A stretch of 64,000 bases of DNA from Sphingobium yanoikuyae (lineage in GTDB: Bacteria; Pseudomonadota; Alphaproteobacteria; Sphingomonadales; Sphingomonadaceae). Both the position numbers and the translations under genes were made by a program. Positions 8,855-18,787 of this stretch are shown here, piece after piece. Position 1 is the first letter of the stretch, and each line of letters starts with the position of its first letter. Location: assembly GCF_013001025.1 (NCBI RefSeq), contig NZ_CP053021.1:3376001-3440000 (forward strand), read 5' to 3'. The notes under the pieces are model-generated. The model saw only the letters and a list, made by a program, of their open reading frames with translations. It searched no databases and was not told the origin of the DNA.

Positions 8855-9927
8855 GCGGCCCGGCGGTCGCCCTGCTCTACCAGGCGCTGCCGCCGCCGGT
8901 GATCGACGGGCTGCGCAAGGATGCCAAGCCCGGCGGCTATTCCGACGGTGGGGCCGATATCGGCTTTGCATTGAAGGGCCTAGGCCGCACGGTGGTAACG
9001 CCGGTGCCCACGCCCGATCCGGCGCAGGCGATGCAATGGGTGTTCCCCGACACGGCCGACGGCATAGCAGCCGCGATCGCGGCAGGCGCCGACACGATCT
9101 GGGCCAATAGCGTGCTGTTCGAGGGGCATCCGATCGAGGCCGTGATGGGCCAGGTCGCGATCGTCGGCCAGACCCCGGCCGCCACGCAGAAATATGACGA
9201 CAAGTTCGCCACCAATCGGATGCTGGAACAGGCCGGCTTGCCGGTGGCGCGCGGCTTTTTGCTGGCTGATCGGCCGAGCGAAGGCGTGCATGCACTGGCC
9301 GATGTCGGGCAGGTGCTGGCCGATCTGGCCATCCCCTTCCCGCTGATCGTGAAGCCGGTGCGTGGGCGCGGCAGCCAGGGCGTGACGCTGGTGCGCGATG
9401 GTGACGCGCTGAACGCCGCGGCCCGCAGCCTGATCGACGAAGGCAAGTTCGGCACGCTGCTGATGGTCGAGGAATTTCTGGACGGCGAGGAAATGACCAT
9501 CACCGTCCTGCTGCCCGCTGCGCCGCGCCCGCCCGGCACCACGGGGAGCGGCCATTGCGCCCTGCGCCCGGTGCTGCGTTTCGACCAGAAGGACGGTGTC
9601 GCCCCCTATAATGGCGATGTCGCGGTGACGCAGAACAGCGTCGCGATCGGCCCGGAGCGGATGGAAGAAGCCCCGGTGCTGGCGATGCTGGAAGCCTGTG
9701 TGAAGGCAGCGGGGCTGGTGGAATCGCGCGCGGTGATCCGCATCGACTGCCGCGCCGATGCCAGCGGCCAGTTCAAGCTGTTCGACCTCAACATGAAGCC
9801 GAACATGACCGGTGCGGGCCGGCCGGGCCGCGCGGACCAGGATTGCCTGTCGGCGATCGCCGCGCGGGCCGATGGCTGGTCCTATGCCCAGATGCTCGAC
9901 GCGATGCTGGCGACGGCCTGGAAATAA
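8851..9927 (+). CDS. ATP-grasp domain protein, D-Ala-D-Ala ligase-like
   Basis: 358 aa. The central ATP-grasp signature is visible: [19 protein letters not shown] (lysine and Gly-rich loop), then [20 protein letters not shown], and the Mg-binding end [14 protein letters not shown]. This layout resembles D-alanine-D-alanine ligase and related carboxylate-amine ligases, but the N-terminal domain is too divergent to name a substrate. It is coupled to ung by an ATGA overlap, a positional rather than functional clue. Confidence 0.75.
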   Translation: MSGPAVALLYQALPPPVIDGLRKDAKPGGYSDGGADIGFALKGLGRTVVTPVPTPDPAQAMQWVFPDTADGIAAAIAAGADTIWANSVLFEGHPIEAVMGQVAIVGQTPAATQKYDDKFATNRMLEQAGLPVARGFLLADRPSEGVHALADVGQVLADLAIPFPLIVKPVRGRGSQGVTLVRDGDALNAAARSLIDEGKFGTLLMVEEFLDGEEMTITVLLPAAPRPPGTTGSGHCALRPVLRFDQKDGVAPYNGDVAVTQNSVAIGPERMEEAPVLAMLEACVKAAGLVESRAVIRIDCRADASGQFKLFDLNMKPNMTGAGRPGRADQDCLSAIAARADGWSYAQMLDAMLATAWK

Positions 9928-10018
9928 CGCCCCTAAATCCAGTGCCCAGAATCATTGAGGCCCGGTCCCACTTGCGCGGGCCGGACCCCTTCCCTCTCCA
10001 AACCGGAAAGTGGAAAAA

Positions 10019-10363
10019 TCAGCCGTCGTAATCGCCGCCGATATTCTGGTTGCGCGGCGGAGCCGCAGCGGTCAGGCGCAGGGCCTCCGCCGACTGGGCG
10101 ATCGAACCGATTTCATCGGGCGTATCGTCGTCGTCAATCTGGACCTTCTGCAGCGACGCAACGACCGAATCATGCAGGTCGGCGGGCAGAATGGTTTCCT
10201 CGGCGATTTCGCGCAGGGCGACGACCGGATTCTTGTCGCGGTCACGCTCAAGCGTCAGCTCGGCGCCACCGGAAATTTCACGCGCGCGCTGGGCGGCGAG
10301 CAGGACGAGATCGAAACGGTTGGTAACCTTGTCGACGCAATCTTCGACGGTGACGCGGGCCAA
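10019..10363 (-). CDS. rpoZ: DNA-directed RNA polymerase omega subunit
   Basis: 114 aa from a TTG start at 10363 with AGGAGG five bases upstream. The protein begins (M)[20 protein letters not shown] and continues with [11 protein letters not shown], the conserved N-terminal core of omega, which helps beta-prime fold and assemble into the polymerase. The longer alphaproteobacterial C-terminal tail, here ending in an acidic stretch and QNIGGDYDG, is typical. No ATG exists at a sensible position, so the non-ATG start is well supported. Confidence 0.93.
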   Translation of the reverse strand: MARVTVEDCVDKVTNRFDLVLLAAQRAREISGGAELTLERDRDKNPVVALREIAEETILPADLHDSVVASLQKVQIDDDDTPDEIGSIAQSAEALRLTAAAPPRNQNIGGDYDG

Positions 10364-10450
10364 TCGGGCCTCCTGAAAAATCAATAGGGAATCTTGAACT
10401 TGGCGCCTAGCAGTGGCGGCCTGTCGAGTCAATGAAAAGCCCATAAAGCC

Positions 10451-11680
10451 ATGGCGCGCCGCGGCAAAGCGGCGCATGAAGGGGCCATGGCGTCGCGACA
10501 ACAGCAAGCCCCGACCAGCCCGATCAGCGTCACGCTGAACGGCAACCGACTGACCGTCATCGAAGAAGGCGCGGCGCTGCGCGATGCGCTGGTCAGACTG
10601 ATCGACGGCGCGCGCACGAGCCTGAAACTCTATTATTATATCTTCGCCGACGATGGCAGCGGCCGGCTGATCTGCGAGCGGCTGGTGGCGGCGCGGGCAC
10701 GCGGCGTGGCCGTGACGCTGATGATCGACGGCTTCGGATCGTCCGATACGCCCGACAGCCTGTTCGCCCCGCTGATCGCGGCGGGCGCCCATTTCGGCCG
10801 GTTCGGGACGCGCCGGTCGACCCGCTACCTGATCCGCAATCATCAGAAGATCGCCCTGGCCGACGACAAAAGGTTGATGATCGGCGGCTTCAATGTCGAG
10901 GATGGCTATTTCGGCATTCCCGCCGACGATTGCTGGCGCGACCTGGGCCTGCTGCTGGAAGGGCCGCAGGCCGAGGCGATGGCGCGCTGGTATGGCCAGC
11001 TATGGCGCTGGGTCACGAGCAAGGGGCAAAGGTTCCGCACCCTGCGGGCGATGGTGCGGCACTGGCACCCATCGCTGCACCATGATCCGGCCGATCCGTT
11101 CCGCTGGCTGATCGGCGGGCCGACCCGGCGGCTGAGCCCCTGGGCGCAGGTGGTGAAGCATGACATGGACCGGGCGCAGCGACTGGACATGGTCGAGGCC
11201 TATTTCTCGCCCGGCCGGGGCATGATGAAGCGGATCGCCCGCGCCGCCCGGCGCAAGGGCGCGCGCCTGATCCTGCCGGCCCTGTCGGACAATGGCGCGA
11301 CGATCGCGGCGGCACGGCTGCTCTATGGTCCGCTGCTGCGACGCGGGGTCGAGATATATGAATATCAGCCCTGCAAGCTGCACATGAAGCTGATCGTGAT
11401 CGACGATGCGGTCTATATCGGATCGGCCAATTTCGACATGCGCAGCCTGTTCCTCAACCTGGAGCTGATGCTGCGGGTGGAGGATGCCGGCTTCGCCGAG
11501 GCGATGCGCGGCTTCATCACCCAGCGGACACGCGAGAGCCGGCAGATTTCGTTGGAGACCTATCGCGCCAGCCGCACCGGCCTGACGCTGATCAAGCAGT
11601 GGATCAGCTATCTGCTGGTCGGCGTGCTGGACTATACCGTCACACGGCGGCTGAATTTTCGCGATCCCGACGCAGACTGA
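10451..11680 (+). CDS. phospholipase D family protein, cardiolipin synthase-like
   Basis: 409 aa with two PLD motifs: [18 protein letters not shown] around residue 131 and [19 protein letters not shown] around residue 313. Each supplies the HxKxxxxD catalytic set, so the protein folds as the two-lobed PLD active site. Cardiolipin synthases of this type condense two phosphatidylglycerols at the inner membrane; this one lacks the two N-terminal membrane helices of ClsA and is closer to ClsB-type enzymes. An ATG at 10487 is an alternative start. The 3' end overlaps the convergent FUSC gene by 41 bases. Confidence 0.85.
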   Translation: MARRGKAAHEGAMASRQQQAPTSPISVTLNGNRLTVIEEGAALRDALVRLIDGARTSLKLYYYIFADDGSGRLICERLVAARARGVAVTLMIDGFGSSDTPDSLFAPLIAAGAHFGRFGTRRSTRYLIRNHQKIALADDKRLMIGGFNVEDGYFGIPADDCWRDLGLLLEGPQAEAMARWYGQLWRWVTSKGQRFRTLRAMVRHWHPSLHHDPADPFRWLIGGPTRRLSPWAQVVKHDMDRAQRLDMVEAYFSPGRGMMKRIARAARRKGARLILPALSDNGATIAAARLLYGPLLRRGVEIYEYQPCKLHMKLIVIDDAVYIGSANFDMRSLFLNLELMLRVEDAGFAEAMRGFITQRTRESRQISLETYRASRTGLTLIKQWISYLLVGVLDYTVTRRLNFRDPDAD

Positions 11681-13730
11681 GCGGAACATCGGGCGCGATG
11701 TTGCGGCGCAGGCTGGTGAGCGCCAGCAGCGCCAGCCGCCGATCATCGACCGCGCCGTGCCGGCCGATGGTGGCGAGCGCCGTGTCGATGGCCCGCACCA
11801 GCGCAGGATCGGGGTCGCCCTGCCCCCTGGCGCCAAGCCTATCGAAATGCTGGCGCACCCGCCCCAGCACGACGTCGAGCAGCCGGTCGTCGCGGGCATG
11901 GGCGCGCACCCGGAAGCGGTGGAGATCGTCGAGCGACATGCCGACGCGCGTGTCGCGCAGGATATCGAGCAAAGGCGCGGTGGTGTCGCTGCCCAGTTCG
12001 GCAAGGCGCGGGGTCAGCAGGCCGATACGGTCGAGCATGGTGTTGATCCATTTGACCGTGTCGGGCTGCTGGCGCGGATCGGTGCGCAGGGCAAGATCGC
12101 GCCAGCCCGCCCGGAGCAGGCGCAGCGCGGATTGTTCGGCGCCCACGGTGCGGACCATCTTGAGCGCCCAGACCGCGAGCAAGGCGCCCAGCATCTGGGC
12201 GATGGCGGCATTGGCGAAACTGTCGAACTGCCCGGTATAATAGCCGTCGAGGCCCATCAGGCCGGGCAGCGAGAGGATCATGCCGATCGCCATCGCCGCC
12301 AGCCGCCGCCGCACCATCATCGCACCGACCAGCAGGAAGGCCGGCGCCAGCACCGCGACCAGCACCGGGAAGTCGGACACGCGCGGCAGGATGGCAAAGG
12401 CATAGGGCGCGGCCACCAGCACCGCGCAGCAGGTGCCCTGCCACACTTTCCAGGCGGCGGGCGCGGGATCGTCCATATTGCTGAACAGGGCGCAGATGAT
12501 GCTGGCAATGACGACCGCCCCTGCCCCGGCCGGCCAGGCCGACAGGATCCAGAGCAGGCAGCCGATCAGCACGGTGAGGCTGGTCGCCAGCGCGCCGCGC
12601 AGCGCCAGGCCATAATCGCGGTGCAGGACGCGGCGGCGGGCGTTGCGGATCGCTTCCCGCGCAGGCGGTGACAGAGGGATGCGATCGCCCCCCATCGCCG
12701 CCTGCAACTCGCGGCAGATGGCATGGACGGCGACCAATTCGGCCAGCCGGTCGAGCATGCTGAGCTGCAATGCCGCGTGCCAGGCGAAGGGCAAGCGGCA
12801 ATCGGGCTCGCAGGCACGGGCGCGGGCGCGCAGCGCTTCAGGCGAGCCCCCCTTCCCGTCCGGCGCGCCCAGCCAGGCGACGACATCGTCCAGCAGGACA
12901 TGGACGGCCGGTGGCAAGGCATCGGCCCGCTGCAACTGGCGACAGCGATCCTCGACCGCGCTGGCCAGCGGCAGCAGCAGGCAAAGCTGCGTCTCCAGCG
13001 CGCGCAGCACCCCGGCCTTCAGCCGCAGCGCGCTGCTTTCGAATGGCAAATGGGTGGCAAGCTGGTGCAGTTCGTGGATGTCGGTCGCCAATTGCCGGCG
13101 GTCGCGGGTCACGATCGCATCGCCATGGTCGACCCTCAGGGAATCGCGCGACCAGCGTTCGGCGTCGATCATGATCGCGTCGATCCGCGCCTGGAGGCGA
13201 GCCGACACGGTGCGCGGGAAGACGAGGCTGTGGACCAGCGTGGCCGAGGCGATGCCGATGCCGATTTCCTGGGCGCGCAGGCTGGCCGCCGTGAAGATCG
13301 TCGCCTGCGCCTCGACCGCCGGGAAGGCGACGATGCCGGCGGTATAGCCCGCCAGCAGGAAGGTATAGGCGCGCGGCGTCCGGTCGAGCAGCGCGACAAA
13401 GGTGCAGAGCCCGAGCCACAGCGCCAGCGCGAGCGAGAGAAGTTCGGGGGCATTGCCGAGCAATGGCACCAGCAGGATTGCCACGCCCGCGCCGATGACG
13501 GTGCCGAGCAGGCGGAACATCGCCTTCGACGACACCGCGCCGGCGAGCGGCTGGGCAACGATATAGGCGGTAATGATCGCCCAATAGGGCCGGTCCAGCC
13601 CGATCCGCAGCGCGATATAATAGGCCAGCATCGCCGCGAGAAAGGCCTTGAGCGTGAACAGCGCGTCATGGCCGCCGTAGCGATCGGCCATCCAGCGCGC
13701 TTGAGGCAAGGCAGGCGTCACGCGGCACAT
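11640..13730 (-). CDS. FUSC family inner-membrane transporter
   Basis: About 696 aa. The N-terminal half has several hydrophobic helices, including AFLAAMLAYYIALRIGLDRP followed by YWAIITAYIVAQPLAGAVSS, the hallmark of the fusaric acid resistance protein family. A soluble segment follows, and a second set of helices begins at about residue 380 (ALRGALATSLTVLIGCLLWI). Members (AaeB-like) export aromatic acids together with a membrane-fusion partner, which is not seen next to this gene. Start uncertain: an ATG at 13691 (MADRYGG) is equally possible. Confidence 0.8.
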   Translation of the reverse strand: MCRVTPALPQARWMADRYGGHDALFTLKAFLAAMLAYYIALRIGLDRPYWAIITAYIVAQPLAGAVSSKAMFRLLGTVIGAGVAILLVPLLGNAPELLSLALALWLGLCTFVALLDRTPRAYTFLLAGYTAGIVAFPAVEAQATIFTAASLRAQEIGIGIASATLVHSLVFPRTVSARLQARIDAIMIDAERWSRDSLRVDHGDAIVTRDRRQLATDIHELHQLATHLPFESSALRLKAGVLRALETQLCLLLPLASAVEDRCRQLQRADALPPAVHVLLDDVVAWLGAPDGKGGSPEALRARARACEPDCRLPFAWHAALQLSMLDRLAELVAVHAICRELQAAMGGDRIPLSPPAREAIRNARRRVLHRDYGLALRGALATSLTVLIGCLLWILSAWPAGAGAVVIASIICALFSNMDDPAPAAWKVWQGTCCAVLVAAPYAFAILPRVSDFPVLVAVLAPAFLLVGAMMVRRRLAAMAIGMILSLPGLMGLDGYYTGQFDSFANAAIAQMLGALLAVWALKMVRTVGAEQSALRLLRAGWRDLALRTDPRQQPDTVKWINTMLDRIGLLTPRLAELGSDTTAPLLDILRDTRVGMSLDDLHRFRVRAHARDDRLLDVVLGRVRQHFDRLGARGQGDPDPALVRAIDTALATIGRHGAVDDRRLALLALTSLRRNIAPDVPLSLRRDRENSAAV

Positions 13731-13897
13731 CCAGCATCATCGGGCGGGGCCAGGCAGGGCGGCGACGCCGGTCGGGGGAATGAAAGCCGGACGCGTCGGC
13801 CCGCCACGCCGGATCGGGCGCGCATTGCTGGAGCTTCAGGCAAACCCTCTATGCGCCTGTCCATGCGGCGAAACAATATGATCCCAAGGCACAGTCA

Positions 13898-13916
13898 TTG
13901 TGCATGATATGCACAA
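13898..13916. promoter_or_regulatory. perfect 8+8 inverted repeat, possible operator
   Basis: TTGTGCAT-GAT-ATGCACAA is a perfect dyad in the 316-bp gap between the FUSC gene (start 13730) and the M20 peptidase (ATG 14047), about 130 bases before the latter. The size and symmetry fit a dimeric helix-turn-helix operator; which regulator binds is not evident. The rest of the gap shows nothing recognisable. Confidence 0.4.
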
Positions 13917-14046
13917 CCAAACAGGGCCAGCGGGCATCAATCATCCCCTTGCCGCCGCCCCCGGCTTTCTGCACAGTCGCGCCGCCCAGCCGAGCCAGGG
14001 AGACGCATTTCCAAGCGTCGCACAATCAGAACAAGGACATCGCCCC

Positions 14047-15480
14047 ATGCCATCCCGTCGCTTAGTTGCCGCCTTGCCCGCCGCCGCGCTGCTGGCCGCC
14101 AGCCTGAGCCCGCTGCACGCCGCCACCGCGGCCGATACGCAGGCCCGCGCCGGCGAGGCCGCCTTCCGCACCCTCTACAAGGAACTGGTGGAGACCGATT
14201 CGAGCTGGCCCAATGGCAGCTGCACGCTCGCCGCCGAACAGATTGCGACGCGGCTGAAGGCGGCGGGCTATGCCGATGGCGACCTCAATGTCGTGGTCGA
14301 TCCCGCTCATCCCAAGGAAGGCAATCTGACCGCCGTGCTGCGCGGTTCCGATGCCAAGCTGCCCGCGCTGCTGCTGCTCGCCCATATCGACGTGGTCGCG
14401 GCCAAGCGCGCCGACTGGACCCGCGATCCCTTCACCCTGATCGAGGAAGGCGGCTATTTCTATGGCCGGGGCACGTCGGACGACAAGGCGATGGCGGCGA
14501 GCTTCGCCGACGCCATGATCCGCTTCAAGCAGGAAGGCTACAAGCCCAAGCGCACGATCAAGATGGCGCTGACCTGTGGCGAGGAGACGGAGAAGGCGCT
14601 GAACGGCGTCGAATATCTGCTGAAGAACAAGCCCGATGCGATGGCGGCCGGATGGGCGCTCAATGAAGGCGGCGGCGGGTCGCTGGACGAAAATGGCAAG
14701 CCGGTCAGCCATGGCGTGCAGGCGGGCGAGAAGGTCTATCAGGACTTCACCTTCACCGCGACCGCGCCGGGCGGCCACAGTTCGCGCCAGGAACCGCATT
14801 TCAACGCGATCGGCTGGATGGCGCAGGCGCTGGCCAATGTGAACGCCTATGATTTCCCGGTGAACCTGACCCCGGCGGCCAAGGCCTATTTCGGCGCGTC
14901 GGCGCCGCTCTATCCCAAGCTGTCGCAGCCGATGGCGGCGGTCGGCGCGGGCAAGGCGACCGAGGCGGACTATGCCGCGATCTCGGCCGCCAATCCAAGC
15001 TGGAACGCGACCCTGCGCACCACCTGCATCCCGACGCTGATCAATGGCGGCCATGCCCCCAATGCCCAGCCCCAGTCAGTGACCGCGAACGTCAATTGCC
15101 GCATCATTCCGGGCGAGGATGTCGAGGCCGTGCGCGCGAAGCTGGCGCAGGTCGGCGGCGACGAGAAGGTCAAGGTGACGCTGGCCGATCCGCCGCAGCC
15201 CAAATCGTCGGCGCCGCAGCTGACGCCGCAGATCATGGCGCCGATCGAGACGCTGACCAAGGAGATGTGGCCGGGCGTGCCGGTGATCCCGCGGCTTGCC
15301 ACCGGGGCGACCGACGGGCGCTTCACCAATGCAGCGGGCATCCCCACCTATGGCGTGTCGGGCATGTTCGCCGATCCCGATGGCCAGGGGGTCCATGGCC
15401 TCAATGAGCGCATCCGGGTGAAGTCGCTGCTCGACGGCCGCGCCTTCCTCTACCGCCTGACCAAGGCCTATACGCAGTAA
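14047..15480 (+). CDS. exported M20 family metallopeptidase
   Basis: 477 aa from the ATG at 14047, preceded by AAGGAC. MPSRRLVAALPAAALLAASL with a cut after LHA is a Sec signal peptide, so the enzyme acts in the periplasm. Dizinc ligands of the M20 fold can be followed: LLAHIDVVAA, GRGTSDDKA, CGEETE (catalytic and ligand Glu pair) and a late GVHGLNERI histidine; TAPGGHSS begins the dimerisation (lid) domain. It likely cleaves dipeptides or acyl-amino acids. The frame is open upstream to 13900 but that stretch has no family character. A strong terminator follows at 15486. Confidence 0.88.
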   Translation: MPSRRLVAALPAAALLAASLSPLHAATAADTQARAGEAAFRTLYKELVETDSSWPNGSCTLAAEQIATRLKAAGYADGDLNVVVDPAHPKEGNLTAVLRGSDAKLPALLLLAHIDVVAAKRADWTRDPFTLIEEGGYFYGRGTSDDKAMAASFADAMIRFKQEGYKPKRTIKMALTCGEETEKALNGVEYLLKNKPDAMAAGWALNEGGGGSLDENGKPVSHGVQAGEKVYQDFTFTATAPGGHSSRQEPHFNAIGWMAQALANVNAYDFPVNLTPAAKAYFGASAPLYPKLSQPMAAVGAGKATEADYAAISAANPSWNATLRTTCIPTLINGGHAPNAQPQSVTANVNCRIIPGEDVEAVRAKLAQVGGDEKVKVTLADPPQPKSSAPQLTPQIMAPIETLTKEMWPGVPVIPRLATGATDGRFTNAAGIPTYGVSGMFADPDGQGVHGLNERIRVKSLLDGRAFLYRLTKAYTQ

Positions 15481-15485
15481 TGCGC

Positions 15486-15521
15486 AAAGGGCTGGCCCGG
15501 ATGACCGGACCAGCCCTTTTT
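15486..15521 (+). terminator. intrinsic terminator after the M20 peptidase
   Basis: A 10-bp stem (AAAGGGCTGG / CCAGCCCTTT) closes a 14-base loop and runs into a T tract, six bases after the peptidase stop. It should end the plus-strand transcript before the convergent small gene at 15544-15936. Confidence 0.85.
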
Positions 15522-15543
15522 ACTTGGGCCAGCGCCGCGCGGA

Positions 15544-15936
15544 TCAGCGGCCGCTGCTGCCCAACACCCGGACTTCGCCGACCGGATAGCCCTTCTCGGC
15601 CATTTCCTTGGCATAGTCGCCACGGGCATCGGCCAGTTCGGTGCGATATTCCTCCCAGGCGTCGCGATTATCCTCCGCATCGCTGGAATGGCGCAGATCC
15701 TTGGTCAGTTCCTTGCGCGCCTCGGCCAGGTCGGTCTGGTAATTGAACCAGTAATTATTCTCCACGCCGGCGATCGGCGCTTCATAGACAAGCTGGTCCT
15801 CGACCGACGCCAGTTGTTCCTCATAGCTCACCGGGCCTTCACCCGGAGCCGGGCCGCGCGCCTGGGGCTGGGCCATGGCGGCGATCGGGGTCATGCCGAC
15901 CATGGCGATGGCGGTCAGAAGCATCGAACGGTTCAT
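15544..15936 (-). CDS. small exported protein of unknown function
   Basis: 130 aa. MNRSMLLTAIAMVGMTPIAAMA is a clear signal peptide, with cleavage likely before QPQ. The mature part is acidic and predicted helical, with YEEQLASVEDQLVYEAPIAG and repeated DLAEARKELTKDL / ELADARGDYAKEM helices that may form a short coiled coil. No family is recognised. It is a single gene convergent with the M20 peptidase. Confidence 0.72.
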   Translation of the reverse strand: MNRSMLLTAIAMVGMTPIAAMAQPQARGPAPGEGPVSYEEQLASVEDQLVYEAPIAGVENNYWFNYQTDLAEARKELTKDLRHSSDAEDNRDAWEEYRTELADARGDYAKEMAEKGYPVGEVRVLGSSGR

Positions 15937-16111
15937 GACGTTTCTCCTCTTTCCTCATCGAACCTGCGGCAATAACGCACCGGGACCGGCATTTTGCGCC
16001 TGAACGGATGTGCAGAATGGACGAAGCGAGGCGCGGCGGCGGTGGGCCGCAGCGCCCAAAAAGGCCTAATATCTGGCTTTTCCGCCCTGTTTTCAGGTGA
16101 TTGGGATCAGA

Positions 16112-16675
16112 TCAGCGGATCACCAGATAGAAGGTCGCCGGCGCGCTGCCGCCATTTTCTATCTCGATCGCATAGCGTTCGGTGAACAGCGGCAGCCAGG
16201 CGCAATCGGCCTGCGGCGCGGCCACCGGCTTGGCGCAGAGCGTGCCGCCATCGGCATTGCGCACCCGGATCGACAGGGAGGCGGCGATGCCGGTGGCGCG
16301 TGCCACCGAAATCTGCGCGCGCTGGCCGGCAAGGAACAGCTGGCGCAGCGTCACCCGCCCGCCGGCCGCCAGAGACCCGCGGCGATAGGCTGGGCCGAGC
16401 GCCCGGCCGCGATAGACCGGTCCGGCATGGACCGCGCCGCCGGCCTGCGCCTGCTGCGACCAGAGGGTGGACAGGTCATCCTGCCCCTCGGCCGGGCGCG
16501 CGCCGAGCAGCTTGAGAGTGTCGGCCGCCGCCGCGAGTGCGGCTTGATCGCCGCGCGCCTGCGCCAGATCCCCCTCCGCCAGGGTGCGCATCAGCGCATC
16601 GGTCGGCATCGGCTCCTCGACCACCGCGACCGGGCCGACGCCCAGCATCAGCAGGGGCAGGAAGAGCCTAATCAT
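16112..16675 (-). CDS. exported protein of unknown function, third gene of a two-component operon
   Basis: 187 aa from the ATG at 16675, which lies inside the last codons of the upstream histidine kinase (8-base overlap). The N-terminus MIRLFLPLLMLGVGPVAVV is a signal peptide or membrane anchor. The mature protein has an alanine-rich helical part (residues 30-60) and a beta-rich C-terminal half with two cysteines (TLCAKPV, QADCAWLP) that could form a disulfide, ending ATFYLVIR. Translational coupling to the kinase suggests a periplasmic accessory or target of that sensor (inference). Confidence 0.65.
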   Translation of the reverse strand: MIRLFLPLLMLGVGPVAVVEEPMPTDALMRTLAEGDLAQARGDQAALAAAADTLKLLGARPAEGQDDLSTLWSQQAQAGGAVHAGPVYRGRALGPAYRRGSLAAGGRVTLRQLFLAGQRAQISVARATGIAASLSIRVRNADGGTLCAKPVAAPQADCAWLPLFTERYAIEIENGGSAPATFYLVIR

Positions 16676-18020
16676 CCGCCATCTCCGGCTGCACCACGAA
16701 GCGGGCGCCGGGCGCGGCATCCTCGACATGGATGGTCAGGCCATGGCGTTCGGCGATCGCGCGGGCGAGCGCCAGCCCCAGACCATGGCCGCTGCCGGGT
16801 GAGGGATCGAGCCGGACATAGCGGTCGAAGACCAGTTCGCGCGCGTCGGCCGGGATGCCCCGGCCATTATCCTGGACAATGATCAGCGGCCCCGGCGCCA
16901 GGCTGAGCAGCACGCTGCCGCCGCGCGGCACATATTTGAAGGCATTGTCGAGCAGGTTGGACAAGAGCCGGGTGATCTGCATCGGATCGGCGCGGAAGGA
17001 TATGCCCGGCGCCACCATCGCATGGAAGGCGATGCCCAGATCCTCCGCACTGGCGCCATAAAGGTCCGCCAGATTGTCGGCGATCTCGCTGAGGTCGACA
17101 TCGGCCAGGCCCCGGCGATCGCCGCGCAGCGCCTGGGTGCCGGCAATGTCGAGCAGGGAATCGAGCAAGCGCACGACGCTGCGTATCTCGTCGCGCGACC
17201 GGCCGAGGGTGCGCAACAGCCCCTCATCATCGGTCCGCTCCATCGCTTTCAGGATACGCGTGTCGAGATGCATCAGCGGGGTGCGGATCTCGTGCGCGGT
17301 CTGATCCGACACGGAGCGCTGGGCCTCCATCAACCGCTGCACCTGATCCAGCATCGCATTGGTGTTGGCGGCCAGTTCGGCCAGTTCGTCGCTCGCCCCG
17401 GTGGCGCGTGCGCGCGCACCGATATCGCCGGCGCGCACCGCGTCGAAGACATGGTTGATCCGTTCGACCCGGCGGCGCAGACGGCGTGCCGCGAAATGGC
17501 CGGCGGCAAGGCTGAGCAGGGCGACGATGGCCCCGGCAATGGCAAAGGCGATGGCGAGCCGGGTCTGCAGCGCCCGCGCCCGAACATTGCTGCGCCCGAC
17601 GATCAGCCGGGTGTCGGGACCAAGCAGCGTCGCCCGCGCAAACATGCGGTCGCCGCCCGGCAGGCGGATCAGCCGGGCCTCGGACACTTCGGACGCCAGG
17701 GCGGGCCAGTGATCGATATTGCCCGCCACCCGGCGCCCGGCCGCATCGGCGAGCAGATAATAGGCCTTTTCGCTGTCGCCGCGCTCCATCGCCAGCCGAT
17801 CGGCGATGCGCGCCCTCAGTTCCGCCTCGCCGCTGCTGACATAGATGTCCGCCAGGCCCGCCAGATCGGTATCGACCTCTCGCCCCAGCATCACGCGCCC
17901 GTCAGTCTCGACGATCCGTTCGACCACCAGGAACAGCACCAGCGTGGACGCCAGGCTGACCAGCAGGGCCGACAGCGTGACCCGGCCGAAGACCGAGCGC
18001 AGCAGGCCGAACCTAGCCAT
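16668..18020 (-). CDS. sensor histidine kinase
   Basis: 450 aa. The N-terminal TM helix (residues 12-33) and a second near residue 165 bracket a periplasmic sensor of about 130 residues. HAMP-like linker follows, then the HisKA box QTAHEIRTPLMHL with the phospho-accepting His, the N box LLDNAFKYV, G1 DNGRGIP and G2 GHGLGLALA. All catalytic motifs are intact. Its start overlaps the end of the response regulator gene by eight bases; the two form a cognate pair. The inducing signal is unknown. Confidence 0.88.
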   Translation of the reverse strand: MARFGLLRSVFGRVTLSALLVSLASTLVLFLVVERIVETDGRVMLGREVDTDLAGLADIYVSSGEAELRARIADRLAMERGDSEKAYYLLADAAGRRVAGNIDHWPALASEVSEARLIRLPGGDRMFARATLLGPDTRLIVGRSNVRARALQTRLAIAFAIAGAIVALLSLAAGHFAARRLRRRVERINHVFDAVRAGDIGARARATGASDELAELAANTNAMLDQVQRLMEAQRSVSDQTAHEIRTPLMHLDTRILKAMERTDDEGLLRTLGRSRDEIRSVVRLLDSLLDIAGTQALRGDRRGLADVDLSEIADNLADLYGASAEDLGIAFHAMVAPGISFRADPMQITRLLSNLLDNAFKYVPRGGSVLLSLAPGPLIIVQDNGRGIPADARELVFDRYVRLDPSPGSGHGLGLALARAIAERHGLTIHVEDAAPGARFVVQPEMADD

Positions 18021-18711
18021 GGGCAGCGATCAACCGATAGCCGGTGCCCCAGACCGTCTCCAGCACGGCGCTATCGAACCCTTCCTCCAGCTTGCGGCGC
18101 AGGCGGCCGACATTGACGTCGACGACATTGGTCTGGGGATCGAAGCTGAGTTTCCACACATGGCGCAGCAGCATCTCGCGCGTGACCACTTCGCCGGCAT
18201 GTTCCATGAGGTAGCGGAACAGCGCAAATTCCTTGGGCGACAGCGGCACATGACGGCCGCCGCGATGGGCCGTGCGCGCCTTCACATGGCATTCCAGATC
18301 GCCGAACAGCAGCACCGAATCCTGCTGCAACCGCCCGGCCCGGCGCCACAAAGCGCGCACGCGGGCGACCAGTTCGTCCGGCTCGAAGGGCTTGGCCATA
18401 TAGTCATCGACGCCGCTTTCCAGCCCCTCGACCCGATGCTCGCTGCGGCCGAGCGCGGACAGCATCAGCACCGGCGCCTCGATCCCGGCGACGCGCATGC
18501 GCGTCACCACATCGATGCCCGAAAGATGCGGCAGGGTGCGATCGAGGATGATGACATGATAGCGGCCCGATGCCGCGCGCTTGAGCCCCTCCGCGCCATC
18601 CTCCGCCAGATCGACGACCATGCCGGCGCGGACGAGGATTTCGGCAATATTGGCGCGGGCCGCCGGGTCATCTTCCACCAGCAGCACGGAAATCGGGTCG
18701 GTTTGCGCCAT
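18013..18711 (-). CDS. OmpR/PhoB family response regulator
   Basis: 232 aa from the ATG at 18711, which has AGGCGG upstream; a GTG six bases earlier is possible. The receiver domain has the acidic pair LLVEDD, phospho-acceptor Asp in IILDRTLP and KPF lysine; the C-terminal winged helix carries VVDVNVGRLRRKL and ETVWGTGYRL. First gene of the regulator-kinase-exported protein operon. A 16-bp inverted repeat sits 25 bases upstream of the start and may control it. Confidence 0.9.
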   Translation of the reverse strand: MAQTDPISVLLVEDDPAARANIAEILVRAGMVVDLAEDGAEGLKRAASGRYHVIILDRTLPHLSGIDVVTRMRVAGIEAPVLMLSALGRSEHRVEGLESGVDDYMAKPFEPDELVARVRALWRRAGRLQQDSVLLFGDLECHVKARTAHRGGRHVPLSPKEFALFRYLMEHAGEVVTREMLLRHVWKLSFDPQTNVVDVNVGRLRRKLEEGFDSAVLETVWGTGYRLIAAHG

Positions 18712-18735
18712 CTTCACCGCCTGTCAGATAGCGCG

Positions 18736-18783
18736 AACGGCCGCCAGTGACAAAGCCTGTTAAGGCGGTCACTGGCGGCCGTT
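18736..18783. promoter_or_regulatory. 16-bp perfect inverted repeat upstream of response regulator
   Basis: Arms 18736-18751 and 18768-18783 are perfect reverse complements (AACGGCCGCCAGTGAC and its complement) with a 16-base spacer. The repeat starts 25 bases before the response regulator ATG, so it lies in its promoter or 5' leader. It could be an autoregulatory operator or a leader hairpin. Confidence 0.5.
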
Positions 18784-18787
18784 AAGA

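Noticed and set aside
8066..9295. Long minus-strand frame extending the beta-lactamase-like gene upstream to 9295
   Set aside because: It is antisense to ung and the ATP-grasp gene, is Arg/Pro-rich and has no domain character; the signal peptide at 8065 marks the true N-terminus.
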